NCBI GenBank assembly: GCA_030323885.1
Contig: CM059193.1
Span: 77,093,447-77,157,446, forward strand
Length of the DNA stretch: 64,000 bases
Direction: 5' to 3'
From: Branchipolynoe longqiensis
Lineage: Eukaryota; Annelida; Polychaeta; Phyllodocida; Polynoidae
Shown in pieces: positions 19,749 through 31,053 of the stretch (positions are counted from its first letter, which is position 1; every line of letters begins with the position of its first letter). The position numbers and the translations under genes were made by a program. The notes beneath the pieces were generated by a model. The model was not told the DNA's origin. It saw only the letters and a list, made by a program, of their open reading frames with translations, and made no database searches.

Positions 19749-20402
19749 AGTTGCACAGTCCGATGGTTTTGAGTTTTAGTCACTTTTCTTAGATACATAC
19801 ATTAAAATGATTGTCATACTCTACCTTACTTTAGTTTGAAGTAATTTTGATCTTAAATAGCTAACTTTTGAGATATTTGAAATGCAAATATGCTAGATTA
19901 ATTTTGACAAGCACATCAAATCTCCATAAGCTTCAGCAGGAACAGGTTCTATTAACTTGATTCAGCACACCCTTCTATGTAGCAACGAATGCTTAAGAAG
20001 TGCACCAGTATCTACATTAGATATGTAGGATCAAATCTAGATAATTGTTTTGGTTTTGTCAAATCTGATGTTTTCATTGTTGTTGAAGATTTATACTGCC
20101 TATCATGGATAAGTCTGAATAGACTTGTTTTCACCATCAGACAGTTTGTCGATAGAAAGCCTGAGCCTACACTTTTACCGACCCAAGAGATTTTTAACCT
20201 CCCACACCACATAGACATGGTATGAGAGCAACTGGCCTTTGATGACGCTGTAAGTTATACGCAGCAGTGGAATTCCAAATTGGCAGAGGTGGGAGCACAG
20301 GGAATCGAACCACTGACCTTTAGATTAGGAGTCTGACCTAGAAAAAAGTCAGACACTCTAACCACTCTGCCACAGAGAACACCAACATCGGACTGTGCAG
20401 CT
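19749..20402. mobile_element. MITE-1 with SINE-B nested near its right end
   Basis: The ends AGTTGCACAGTCCGATGG and CATCGGACTGTGCAGCT are flanked by TTAA at 19745-19748 and 20403-20406. The right terminal repeat is split by SINE-B (about 20078-20390) after TGATGTTTTCAT. The SINE is therefore younger than the MITE. Confidence 0.9.
20078..20390 (-). mobile_element. SINE-B, copy 2
   Basis: Reads on the minus strand CTGTGGCAGAGTGGTTAGAG, GTCTGACTTTTTTCTAGGTC, AGACTCCTAATCTAAAGG and GGTTCGATTCCCTGTGC, then the body found at 2.3-2.56 kb, ending TATAAATCTTCAACAACAA. The enlarged anticodon loop with TTTTTT is conserved in both copies. Confidence 0.87.
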
Positions 20403-20432
20403 TTAAATAAACTTTTATTTTAAACCATATGC

Positions 20433-20690
20433 GATGACCGAATCGGTAATAGCGCTAGCCTCCAGTGCGGATTGTCAGTTGTTTGAATCCCAGCCGAGTC
20501 AAGCTAATGACTTACAAAGTTGATACTTATCGCTCCCTAGCCTGTTGCTCGGCATCAATAGGATAGGGCAAGGACTGGTTAGCACACTATCAGGATAATG
20601 TGACTGAGTGGGCTATGGTGCTGGCCATCTGGTCTCCCAGTGGGACCGCACTATGAAGTCGCTGTGAGTGCACATTGTTACAATATTGTT
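20433..20690 (+). mobile_element. SINE-A, head type II, 3'-truncated
   Basis: Head GCGATGACCGAATCGGTAAT, then the body to GTGAGTGCACATTGTTAC. The usual end (CCTGATATGACC and tail) is missing, and a diverged MITE-1-like stretch follows to about 20850. Confidence 0.8.
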
Positions 20691-20850
20691 AAGTGAGTGA
20701 ATTTGAGATTTGGTCAACAAAGCCGATGTCCAGTATTTTGGTGGGCACACAAATCCATTTGACTTTTTTCAGTTCAAATATTTCTAGGTAACCTTTTAAA
20801 ATAAGTTACTTCAACCGTAAATTAGACTAAATATATCCACCTAATATGTG
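20691..20850. mobile_element. MITE-1, internal fragment
   Basis: Contains CCAGTATTTTGGTGGGCACA, AGTTCAAATATTTCTAGG and AAAATAAGTTACTTCAA in the order seen inside MITE-1, without recognisable ends. Confidence 0.55.
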
Positions 20851-20897
20851 TGTATGCATGTATGCATGTATGCATGTATGCATGTATGCATGTATGG
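20851..20897. repeat. (ATGCATGT)n microsatellite
   Basis: Five to six copies of GTATGCAT in tandem. Confidence 0.95.
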
Positions 20898-21017
20898 ACT
20901 AGTGCTGCCCAGTGGTGAAAACAAGTATTAACATACTTATCCGTTATGAGCAGGGTAAATATAACAAAATGTATGTATGTATACTAGGCAGAAATGAATA
21001 CAAGAAATGTAGAAACT

Positions 21018-21195
21018 GAAAACCAGCTCAGTGTCAGGATAATGGGACTGAGTTGGATATTGGTTCATGGTTCTGGTGGCCTGATTTCCCAGTGGGACAG
21101 CAATATTAAGTCGCCATGAGTGTGCACTGTCGCAAGTCGGTACCCATAGTGATATGACCTTAGATGTTGCAAGGACGTAAAACTACAACAATTTA
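21018..21195 (+). mobile_element. SINE-A, 5'-truncated
   Basis: Starts within the body at CAGCTCAGTGTCAGGATAAT and runs to GCAAGGACGTAAAACTACAA. The head is missing. Confidence 0.87.
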
Positions 21196-21364
21196 ATGTG
21201 TCCGATTAGCCAACCGACCTATGTCACTGTGGCATTTCACCTGCGGAGTGCAACCTACTACAGGTAGTGCACATCTGTTACGTGTACACAAGGCAAGTTC
21301 AATAGACCTATTTCATATGACGTCAGCATAGGTGTCTAGGTCAGTGCGCGCGCCTTTTGACACT

Positions 21365-21775
21365 GTCACACTGCAAACTCAATGGCTATGAGCAATCTTC
21401 ATACAGAAAAAGTGAAATATCTATAAAAACCACACCACCTAGAAACAAACCGCTTGGAACACATATAGAAAACATATTCAACGAAAAGATTATATTAAAT
21501 TTATAAGCTTAGGGTTCATTTCTATTCATTTTGAATAAAATAGATGTTTTGCACTGCGCATACCGGCAAACTCAATGCATTGTCAATGGCCGTGAGCACT
21601 CTTCATACAGAAAAAGTTAAATATCTCTAAAACCACACCACCTAGAAACAAGCCGATTGGAACACATATAGAAAACATATTCAACAAATAGATTATATTA
21701 AATTTATAACGTTTGGGTTCTGTATTTCTATTAATTTGGAATAAAATAGACTTTTTGCACTGCGCGTACCGGCAA
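21365..21775. repeat. About 200-bp satellite-like repeat, cluster 2 (2 units)
   Basis: Same unit as cluster 1 at 19.2-19.6 kb, with the same order of blocks and the same linker TTTTGCACTGCGC-TACCGGCAA between units. Confidence 0.9.
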
Positions 21776-21852
21776 TGTGCACTCGTTCTGCAGCCAAGGC
21801 AGTGTGCACTCGTTCTGCAGCCAAGGCAGTGTGCACTCGTTCTGCAGCCAAG
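21773..21852. repeat. 27-bp tandem repeat, 3 units
   Basis: GTGCACTCGTTCTGCAGCC plus AAGGCAGT is repeated three times with no visible changes. Each unit has a PstI-type CTGCAG and an ApaLI-type GTGCAC. Confidence 0.96.
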
Positions 21853-22004
21853 GTGCGCGCGCATGCACAATGTTTATAACGTTGAAAGGGGTTTATGCCA
21901 TACAGTGCTCGGCATGTATGTCATCGTGGTCATACCGCCGGTGTCATGGGAGGTGTTGCCAAAATAACAAAACAAAATATGTGAAAGCACACTTCTGATT
22001 TAGA

Positions 22005-22160
22005 ACGGGGCTCGAACGCACATTTGTGCCATTCTGGGTCGAGCGTTCCAGTAATCGGTCTACCAGGCTTCCTAATCAACCCCCTTGTCATACCTACCTG
22101 TCCTGCTTACCTACGTGTGTAGCGCTCCACTCACTCACTGAGCTCAACTCACTACAATGG
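22005..22160 (-). mobile_element. tRNA-like repeat C, copy 3
   Basis: On the minus strand the leader GCAGGACAGGTAGGTATGAC is followed by GGGGGTTGATTAGGAAGCC and a tRNA-like unit with TGGTAGACCGATTACTGG and B box GCGTTCGAGCCCCG. Leader spacing and order match copies 1 and 2. Confidence 0.62.
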
Positions 22161-22171
22161 TCTGCTTGTTA

Positions 22172-22520
22172 TTGGTACTGGACTGGGTGGCTGAATTGTT
22201 AAAAGCACTGCCCGGCTTCCCGTGGGGAGGTCGGGAGTTCGAACCCAAGCCAATTCAAACTAATGGCGTACAACATTGATGCTTGTTGTTACCTAGCATG
22301 GTGCTCAGCATTACTAGGATATAGCAACGACTGGTTTTGGTTAGTATCCGGAAAAAGTGACGGAATGGCATATCAAATTAAGTCATTGTGCCAGCGGCCT
22401 AGTCTTCCAGTGGGGCAGCACTATAAAGTCACCATGAGTGTACATTGTCACAAGTCAGTACCCCCCCCGTCTTGATATGACCTCAGATGTTGCCAGACTT
22501 TAAACCCCTAACAAACATAT
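22172..22520 (+). mobile_element. SINE-A, head type II, full length
   Basis: Head ACTGGGTGGCTGAATTG, GGAGGTCGGGAGTTCGAACC, then the body with several changes (GTTAGTATCCGGAAAAAG) and a CCCCTAACAAACA tail. Confidence 0.86.
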
Positions 22521-23224
22521 TGGTAGTTTTACCATAGTTGAACACATTCAGTCCTATTTATTAGTGTTAAACGATATGGATGTATTTTTTAGGGTTTTTT
22601 TTGTGTCAAGTTTTTTATTCTGCCCATAACGCATAAGCTCCCATGAGGGTGCTTGTTTTCAACGCTGGACAGCTGTGATACTGGATTGGTCTGGTCCCGC
22701 ACTCAGGAGTCTTTACCTGATCTTTCTTGGGCCAACCTTTACGGTTTTGGGTGTTAGTAGTTTCTATATTTAAATTTTTTTTTAATTTTCAAGTTTTTTC
22801 CTAACCTGTATATGATAACTTAGCCTACTATGTACATCTACGCAGATGACATACAGGCCTGTGGGAGAGGATCCCATCCCATTGTGGTTTGTTACAGCAT
22901 GCCCTGTTATGCCCTGTCCTTAGATAGTACACCGTGTATATATATAATATATCCAGTGTGCAGATGGTGAACCGTAATCAGTTGGCAGTGTGTGCTCGTT
23001 GTTTTGGCTATAATTTAAAATGAATACAAAATGTTGGCAGCTCACAAATGTTGGCATCGTGCTTTCTTTGTTCCTGCGGATTAGATCGGATCGTGCAGTG
23101 TTTTCAAAGCCGAAACAACTTGAAGCGATGTCAGAGAGAAATTTGTGTTGCGAGTAGTTTAAAAATAGCCGGCCTCGGTGCGACAGCAGTTTGCACTTGG
23201 GACTATTGACATAGCTAGTTCGGC
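22521..23224. other. No recognisable gene
   Basis: AT-rich with T runs, and a TATATATATAATATAT patch near 22937. No repeat ends or coding signature were recognised. Confidence 0.35.
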
Positions 23225-23760
23225 GCGTTCCGGCTGAAAGAGAGGAATGCTGGGTGCGTTTGGAAACCTCCCATGTAATGGGGCTGTCACACTACGACGC
23301 TTCTCACCGGCGACCCGTCAGCGTTGAAAATAAAATTAAATCGTCGAGAAACGTTAAAGATTTAGGGGAAATATGGGACAATTGGACGTTGGCGGAGCGT
23401 GTGAGTAGCGTCTTGTTAGCGCGCGGCCAACGGGTTTCGACGAGTGAGAGAAAAAAAGTTTGGCGCGACATGCTCATATGACCTTAGATGTTGGTAGGAC
23501 ATAAAACAACAAAGCAACTATTTGGCGCAACGTGTGGAGACGACCCGCCCACGCGTGCGGCGTCTGCCTAGCGTTCGTATAACGCTCTTCCGGCGCGTCC
23601 AATGGAGCTCGACGTCCACCTAACGTCCTTACGCATATATTTGCGCGCGCTGCCGGTCGTTGTTTTTTTTTGACATGTTGAAACACTCAGCGACCAATAA
23701 TGCACGCCGACGTTGTCCGCCGACCGTCAACGTCAAAGATAGTGTACCGACGTGTTCCGA
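23225..23760. other. CpG-rich probable decayed MITE
   Basis: Begins near GGGGCTGTCACACTACGACG, which resembles the TIR openings of MITE-8, -9 and -10 (a GTCACA core). It is rich in CGACG/CGCG motifs, unlike its AT-rich flanks. The right end is not recognisable. A SINE-A tail fragment is inserted in it. Confidence 0.4.
23470..23520 (+). mobile_element. SINE-A 3' tail fragment
   Basis: ATATGACCTTAGATGTTGG followed by TAGGACATAAAACAACAAA, inserted in CpG-rich sequence. The repeated TTTGGCGCRAC on both sides (23459-23469 and 23521-23531) may be the target duplication. Confidence 0.82.
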
Positions 23761-23954
23761 CGTGCCGTAAAATAACATATTTATGTTTGCTGTAACTAGT
23801 CCATATTTGCATAAGGTATATAATTATCTATTGTGTAAATGTTTTGGTATTGTAGAATTTGGGCTCAATTCTATATAAAGGATATTTTATTTTCATAGAT
23901 TTTTCAGTCATGCATGGGGTTGCTATCTTTTTTCACTGTATCGATTGTAACTCT

Positions 23955-24070
23955 GCCCTTCACTCCCCCCGCCCCCCCCCCCCCCCATACACTGATGTCT
24001 GCCCTTCAATCCCCCCCCCCCCCCCCCCCCCATACACTGATGTGAGGCTCCCCCTCCCCTTCCGCATCCC
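23955..24070. repeat. Two C runs in a partial tandem repeat
   Basis: CATACACTGATGT with CTGCCCTTCAATCCCC-type linkers alternates with C runs of about 17 and 21 bases. Confidence 0.9.
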
Positions 24071-24540
24071 TCAATAATAATAATGCTTCTTGTATTAAAT
24101 GTGACCAGTTATCAAATTATAACTGTTTCCATATTGGTCTAATTAGTCACAGTAACTAGCTGTTTTAGAAATCTAGTGTCTATTAATGTGGGTTAATTGG
24201 TTAGTTAACTGTTTAGTTAACAGTGGTCAGTTCATTATATTTTTAAAGGAAGACCTTTTCCAAGCAATGCTCCTGTGGATAGAAGGCCCACATGCTTAAA
24301 GTTGCATAGTGTGATGAAAACATAAAATATTCAGAACCAAAACAATTATCTATTTTTAATTTTACGTATCTAACTTAGATACTGGCTGGTGCACCTATTA
24401 CAAATTTGTCGTCATATAGAAAGGAATACTAAAGGCTGCATTCCATATACGCGTAATGCGTAATGCGTTATGCGTTACGCGTTATGCGTTATGCGAATGC
24501 CAGCATTCCATATACGCGTAATGCGTATTGCGTTATGCGT

Positions 24541-24706
24541 TATGCAGTGAAGTATATAAAAAGTATATAAAAAGTGTGTGTGACTCTGTGTCACACAGAA
24601 TAGGACGGTCCAAACATGGCTCAGTTTAGCTTGCTTAGAGGGATGTTAGGACCGTCCCAAATATGAAGACTGCTTCCTAACAGGTCCGCTGCATAAACCT
24701 ACATGT
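24541..24706. repeat. Unexpanded first unit of a duplicated MITE-2 block
   Basis: TATGCAGTGAAGTATATAA to GTGACTCTGTGTC (24541-24592) occurs again at 24707-24758. TAGGACGGTCCAAACATGG to CCTACATGT (24601-24706) occurs again at 26424-26528. In this first unit the two pieces touch through a short palindrome TCTGTGTCACACAGA; in the second the 1.66-kb array lies between them. Confidence 0.9.
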
Positions 24707-24737
24707 TATGCAGTGAAGTATATAAAAAGTATATAAA

Positions 24738-26421
24738 AAGTGTGTGTGACTCTGTGTCTCTGTGTGTGTCTCTATGTGTGTGTCTGTGTCTCCGTGTCTC
24801 TGTGTGTGTATCTGTGTGTGTCTCTGTGTGTGTGACTCTGTGTCTCTGTGTGTCTCTATGTGTGTGTCTGTGTCTCTGTGTCTCTGACAAAGAGACACAC
24901 ACAGACACATATACACACAGAGACACACACAGAGACACACACAGACACAGATACACACACAGACACAAACAGAGACACAGAGACACAACACAGAGACACA
25001 CACACCGAGACACACACACAGACACACACACAGACACAGAGACACACACACAGAGACACAGATACACACACAGAGACACACACAGACACACACACATACA
25101 CACACACAGACATACACACAGACACAGAGACACACACACACACAGACACACACACAGAGACACACACAGAGACACAGAGATACACACACAGACACACACA
25201 GCAACAGAGACACAAAGACACAGACACACACAGAGACACAACACAGCGACACACACACAGAGACACACAGTCACACACAGAGACACAGATACACACACAG
25301 AGACACACACACATACACAGAGACACAACACACAGACACAGACACAGAGACACACACACAGACACACACATAGACACACACAGAGACACACACACACAGA
25401 CACATATACACACACAGACACACACACAGACACACACAGAGACACACACACAGATACACACACAGAGACACACACATAGACACAGAGACACAACACAGAG
25501 ACACACACAGACATACGCAGACACACACAGAGACACACACACAGACATACACACAGACACAGAGACACACACACACAGACACAGAGACACAACACAGAGA
25601 CACACACACAGAGACACACACACAGAGACACACACAGACACACACATAGACACACACACAGATACACACACACAGACACACACACAGACACACACAGAGA
25701 CACAGGGACACAACACAGAGACACACACACAGAGACACACACACAGACATACACACAGACACAGAGACAGACACAGAGACACACACACAGACACACACAC
25801 AGAAACACAGAGACACACACAGAGACACAGAGATACATACACAGACACACACACAGCAACAGAGACACAAAGACACAGAGACACAGACACACACAGAGAC
25901 ACATAGACACAACACAGAGACACACACAGAGACACACACACAGACACACACAGAGACACACACACACAGATACACACACATAGACACACACACAGACACA
26001 GAGACAGACACACAGACACAGAGACACACACACAGACACACACACAGAAACACAGAGACACACACAGAGACACAGAGATACATACACAGACACACACACA
26101 GCAACAGAGACACAAAGACACAGAGACACAGACACACACAGAGACACAGAGACACAACACAGAGACACACACACACAGACACACACACACACAGACACAC
26201 ACACAGACACACACACATACACACACAGAGACACACACAGACACAGATACACACACATAGACACACACACAGACACAGAGACACAACACAGAGACACACA
26301 GAGAGACACACACACACAGACACACACATAGACACACACACAGAGACACACACACAGACACAGAGACACACACACAGACACAGATACACACACAGAGACA
26401 CACACACAGACACACACAGAG
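24738..26421. repeat. Inverted CA/GA-type microsatellite array, about 1.7 kb
   Basis: On the plus strand the array is GT/TCTC-rich up to about 24887 (TGTGTCTCTGTGTCTCTG). It then switches abruptly at CTGACAAAGAGACACA to CA/GA-rich units (ACACAGAGACACACAC) until 26421. The two arms are complementary over about 150 bp. Very long open frames on both strands (VCVSLC or THRDTQ repeats) are produced by the repeat and are not called as genes. Confidence 0.96.
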
Positions 26422-27063
26422 AATGGGACGGTCCAAACATGGCTCAGTTTAGCTTGCTTAGAGGGATGTTAGGACCGTCCCAAATATGAACACTGCTTCC
26501 TCACAGGTCCGCCGCATAAACCTACATGTTTGCACCGGCTGTCCGTAATTATCAGTCGCCTCCTCCAGCCTTATATCAATGGACAAATGCGACTGATGCT
26601 TTTCTGTTCGCACCACCTTGTCCCGGCTGTCCGTAATTATCAGTCGCCTCCTCCAACCTTATATCAATGGACAAATGCGACTGATGCTTTTCTATTCGCA
26701 CTGCCTTTAGGCATTACGCATTACGCACCGATCGCTACATGGAGCGATCGGGATAATGGATTTCTGACGCATTCGCATTCGCATTACGCATTACGCGTGT
26801 ATGGAATGTAGCTCATAGGTTTCAAGGCGTTTCGATTTTTTGTCGCATTCGCATTATGCATTACGCGTATATGGAATGCGCCCTTAAGGCAATTGAATAC
26901 AACCTGTTACTGCAGAACCCTATGTTGTCAGACTTTGCCAACATTATTTTTGCATTTTAAAATAAGTTACTTCAAACTAGAGTAAGGGAGATTATAACGA
27001 TCCACCTTATATATTTATCTCAGAAAATGACAAACTCAAAACCATCGGGCTATGCAACTTTAA

Positions 27064-27777
27064 AATAAAAAAAGGGGGGAGCATTTTTAACCAAACATGT
27101 ATTTCAGTAACGCTCGACTGTCCTTCCCCTTTCCTCCTGCTCCTTACTTCCGGCCCCCTCCAACTATAAATCATCTTCCTGTGCATATTTCAATTTTACT
27201 ACCGGCACTCTGATTGCAAAATACTGATAAATAACTGACAACGAAGTCCACCCCACTTGTACGGATAAATACTTTCTCTTTTGTAGATGTTTTTTTGTTG
27301 TTTTTTGCCCCCCCCCCCCCCCCCCCCCCCGCCCCCACACCTACCATCTTTGCCCCTCTTTATTCCAGAGCGTCATTTGATGTCTGGTCCTAGTGGTAGC
27401 CGCCGCGTTAGTGAATGTGGTGTTTTCTCAGAAACAACAAAAGCACAAATTCATTGACGTCCCCACGACATTTTGTCAAGAGCAGACAATAATTTGAAAA
27501 TGTAACCATTAAAAGCTTCCGGTACCCCCAATAGCCGATGTCTACTTTTTGTGCGGGGGCTGGGGGTCGTTAAAAAACAACAAAAAGCAAAAAAAAAAAG
27601 CTTTCGACCGCAGACATGCACTTTGTGCGGCAGGTCTAAAGCGAGGCTCATGTTATTTGAGGAGAATGAAAGCATTGTGATAAATGTTTAAAAAAAAATA
27701 TTAAACTTTTTTTTCTCTCTAAGCCTGCAAACAAATATCTGCCATACGTGCAGGAATACGACAAAAACAACACAAAC
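27064..27777. other. No gene recognised; contains a poly-C run
   Basis: Mixed sequence with a C run at 27308-27330 interrupted by one G. No repeat ends or coding family were recognised. Confidence 0.35.
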
Positions 27778-27969
27778 CAGTAAAGCCTTTCTAACTGATC
27801 ACCTCCACAGATCGACCACTGCTCTATATCGATCGCTTTATTTGGGTCGCAGATGATCACCCATACAATACCATTGTGATGATAACAAAAACTCGCTAAA
27901 CCAATCACCTCCCTAAATGGACCGTTTAAAGTCGGTCCCATGGTCTGTCGATTTAGAGAGGTCTTACTG
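27778..27969. mobile_element. MITE-3, uninterrupted copy
   Basis: CAGTAAAGCCTTTCTAACTG to TTAGAGAGGTCTTACTG, about 190 bp. It has the single TTTAAA at 27925-27930 where the relative at 16.5 kb carries MITE-1. A TA follows on the right; the left TA is mutated. Confidence 0.87.
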
Positions 27970-28298
27970 TAAGAACAACAACAGCCAACAGTAAGCGAGC
28001 AATGTGGCCTTTGAGTGGATTTCCACTTCAGCTGGGTTCCAATTAAAGGGCTATTCCGGGCGACATGTTCCTCTCAACATTGCTCCACCTGAGACATTAT
28101 TGAACATGAGAAAGGTACTGCTACCGATATCAGCACTCGCCACCAACCAGCCCACTGGTGATGTTGCCTGTTTGCAGCCTCAGTCGACGCTGTTATTATT
28201 AACGCGGATTGTGCTTGAAGCGGATTAAGCAAACAAAGATCTTTCAGCACAAATGAGTAATGAAGTGGCAATTCTCATGTAGAGTAGGCCTCTAAGCC

Positions 28299-29160
28299 CC
28301 ATCTCCCCTCCCTCCCTCCCTCCCCTCTCCTTCACCTCTCCTTCACCTCTCCTTCACCTCTCCTTCACCTCTCACTCGCCTCTCACTCACCTCTCACTCA
28401 CCTCTCACTCACCTCTTACTCACCTATCACTCACCTATCACTCACCTATCACTCACCTCTCACTCACCTCTCACTCACCTCTCACTCACCTCTCACTCAC
28501 CTCACTCACCTCTCACTCACTCACCTCTCCTTCACCTCTCACTCACCTATCACTCACCTCTCACTCACCTATCACTCACGCACCTCTCACTCACTCACCT
28601 CTCACTCACTCACCTCTCACTCACCTCTCACTCACTCACCTCTCACTCACTCACCTCTCACTCACTCACCTCTCAGTCACTCACCTCTCACTCACTCACC
28701 TCTCACTCACACACCTCTCCTTCACCTCTCCTTCACCTCTCCTTCACCTCTCCTTCACCTCTCCTTCACCTCTCCTTCACCTCTCCTTCACCTCTCCTTC
28801 ACCTCTCACTCACCTCTCACTCACCTCTCACTCACCTCTCACTCACCTCTCCTCCACCTCTCCTCCACCTCTCCTCCACCTCTCACTCACCTCTCACTCA
28901 CCTCTCTCACTCACCTCTCTCACTCACCTCTCTCACTCACTCACTCACTCACTCACTCACTCACTCACTCACTCACCTCTCACTCACACACCTCTCCTTC
29001 ACCCTTCACCTCTCCTTCACCCCTCACTCACTTTTTACTCACCCCTCACTCACTTTTTACTCACCCCTCACTCACTTCTCACTCACCTCACTCAACTCTC
29101 ACTCTTCCCCCTCTTCCCCCTCCCTTCCACCCTTCCTCCCCCTTCCTCCCTCCCTCACCT
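28299..29160. repeat. CTCAC/CTTCAC satellite-like array, about 0.86 kb
   Basis: Degenerate 10-14 bp units of CACCTCTCACT and CACCTCTCCTT in alternating blocks, with a pure (ACTC)n core near 28928-28975. It grades on the right into ACAC/ACGC-rich sequence to about 29270. There are almost no G residues on the plus strand. Confidence 0.95.
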
Positions 29161-30013
29161 CTCGCGCTCACCTCCATACACGACTCCTTTATAACACCAA
29201 CACACGCGCACACTCACACCAACGCACGCACACCACACACACCAACGCACGCGCACACACCCTCCCCCGCCCACCACGCGTCTGAGGACTGGGCATTGTG
29301 CAAGGATTCTCGTTCTACCCGCCTCTAAAATAAAGAGTCTGAACTAGCGGGAATATTGGATCTGTTCTGAAAACATTGTTCCCCACACTACTTCCCAAAC
29401 CATGGATGGACTTTGTACTTATTTGTTGAACAGCTGATGGCAATGCGCGTGTGGAATGTAAAGCAATGCAGGTCCATGAAACATTTGGAGTTTGTGTGTA
29501 CATGGTAAGTTTGGTACTGTAGTGAATGTGTGAACTAATAGTGTGTCTGTTTTGTTTTCTTCAGGTGAGTCCAATACTTGATATCGGAGTACCAAGGTGG
29601 TGAGTTCACAATGCTCTACTCTACTGACACCAGGAGTACTATAACACACCTGCCTTCAGCGACCCCTGTTATTGTGAATGCCATGTGCAATTTTCCTTTT
29701 CAATGTACAAACTTATTTTTGTCCCATTTGACTATCCCTGCAATGCTATGTCAGGACAACATTGGCCTCGATGCAGAGTTGTCCTCTGAACACAGGTAAC
29801 CACTGTAGTCTTAGTAGTAGTATGGTACATAATAATGATTACCGTAAAAAGAAGCCTTACTGCAGAAACACGTGGTAGCGCTTTAATTTTTGTTTAAAAA
29901 TCTTCGTATTCAATTGTTATATATAATAGTTGCAATATTATGTTCATGGTACCCAGGAAAAGAAGCGGTGCTGGAACCAGGCTGGGTTGTGGTCCTCTTT
30001 GTGTGCTTTTCAT
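29161..30013. other. No gene recognised; holds one short dispersed repeat
   Basis: After the CT-rich array the sequence becomes ordinary. Splice-like strings occur (TACATGGTAAGTTTGG at 29498, TTTTGTTTTCTTCAGGTGAG near 29550), but no open frame joins across them convincingly. The 47-bp dispersed repeat at 29749-29796 is listed separately. Confidence 0.3.
29749..29796 (+). repeat. 47-bp dispersed repeat, copy 1 (coding-like)
   Basis: Reads MLCQDNIGLDAELSSEH in one frame. The minus strand at about 56060-56010 reads LLCLDSIGLDAVLSCED, and the plus strand at 39698 reads LLSQDNIG followed by a stop. Function unknown. Confidence 0.5.
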
Positions 30014-30021
30014 CCACTCTC

Positions 30022-30328
30022 ACCAGACGGGATGGCTGAATGAGTTGCGCATCCGTCTCCCGTTTGGGTAGATCGTGGGATCCGAATCCACAGGTTCGAA
30101 TCCTGGTAGAATCAAACTAATGACTTAAAAATTGATGTTTGTCACTTCCTAGCCAGGCGCTCGGCATTATTAGGATCGGACAATGACTGGTTGGCTCAGT
30201 GTCAGGGTAATGTGACTGAGTGGGATATCAGGTCATGGTACTGGTGACCCACTGTCATAAGTCGGTACCCATCCTGATGTGATCTTAGATATTGCCAGGT
30301 TGTAAAACAACGATCAGTAACCAATCAG
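30022..30328 (+). mobile_element. SINE-A, head type I, with target duplication
   Basis: Head ACCAGACGGGATGGCTGAAT, B box GGTTCGAATCCTGG, body with an internal gap (GGTACTGGTGACCCACTGTC), tail AAAACAACGATC. CCACTCTC flanks it at 30014-30021 and 30329-30336. Confidence 0.88.
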
Positions 30329-30336
30329 CCACTCTC

Positions 30337-31041
30337 TTGTCATCTTGTCCTTACGTTGTCTGACATCATTCCCGGCTCCATGTCTTCGATTTGGTAGGTG
30401 GCTCTAGAAAATCCCTCGCAATAGCATAGCAAAGAATGTCCAGAAGTGTATAAAAGGTGACACCTATTGGGTTGCCGTGTAAAGAACATGTTATCGCTCT
30501 TAGTCCCTCCACTCGACGCAGGTGTCGGTTGATTTAACTTTGTGTTTGAATTATGGCTTCATCATTAAAGAACAACTCTGGATTTATGCATTAGTAAATT
30601 AGGAATCACAACACTTATTTTCATCACACACAGGGATAACAAATGACCTGAATCCTGGACCTACACAAAGCTTGTGCTCCTATGTCGACCGATACTGTCA
30701 GCTATTGGGGAGTAACATGTACATTGCGTGGATTTAATTATTTTTGGAGTGTGAGGCCTTACTAAATATGTATTAGGTAGATTAACAGCTCCATTGCATA
30801 AAGTCACTCATTTTCGAATGTCGGGCCTTAACAAAGTATGTTGTCATCCTTTTTTTTAAAGTAAGTTTAAATTGCGCACATTCGGGTGAGTTGTTGGGCT
30901 GCGTCCGGAGGTATGGGAGCAGTTAACTAAAGCTGCAGCTGGAAAGGTAATACGCAATTCTTATGAGCTCGCCTGTCTTGGGAAAGGTTCGATAAATGTC
31001 AAATTTAGCACCATTTCTGGGCATTGAAGAATTGTTTTTGT
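30337..31041. other. No recognisable gene
   Basis: Ordinary AT-rich sequence without recognised repeats or open frames of coding character. Confidence 0.35.
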
Positions 31042-31053
31042 AATAGAAGCCAC

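Larger units (their letters stand above)
24433..26884 (-). mobile_element. MITE-2, copy 2, expanded to 2.45 kb
   Basis: The ends AGGCTGCATTCCATATACGC and its complement GTATATGGAATGCGCCCT are flanked by TAA at 24430-24432 and 26885-26887. In opposite orientation it matches the 6.9 kb copy: CCGTAATTATCAGTCGCC, GACAAATGCGACTGATGC and a CGATCGCTACATGGAGCGATC palindrome. A segment of about 90 bp (CCGGCTGTCCGTAATTATC onward) is duplicated near 26540 and 26628. Most of its length is the microsatellite. Confidence 0.9.
24300..27059. mobile_element. MITE-1 split by a 2.45-kb MITE-2
   Basis: The left half starts AGTTGCATAGTGTGATGAAA (TTAA at 24296-24299). The right half ends CATCGGGCTATGCAACT (TTAA at 27060-27063). 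The halves join in register once MITE-2 and one TAA are removed, so MITE-2 inserted second. Confidence 0.92.

Noticed and set aside
24699..26440. Open frames of up to about 570 codons on the minus strand, Cys/Val/Ser-rich, and Thr/His/Asp-rich frames on the plus strand
   Set aside because: They lie entirely in the CA/GA microsatellite, which has few stops in any frame. Composition is fully explained by the repeat.
28299..28990. CRISPR-like array in the CTCAC-rich region and in the 49-bp array at 31.1 kb
   Set aside because: Units are contiguous tandem repeats without unique spacers, and the context is eukaryotic.
29498..29570. Possible 60-nt intron between GTAAGT and TTTCTTCAG
   Set aside because: Donor and acceptor strings look good, but the flanking frames contain stops when joined and the supposed exons show no protein similarity I recognise.
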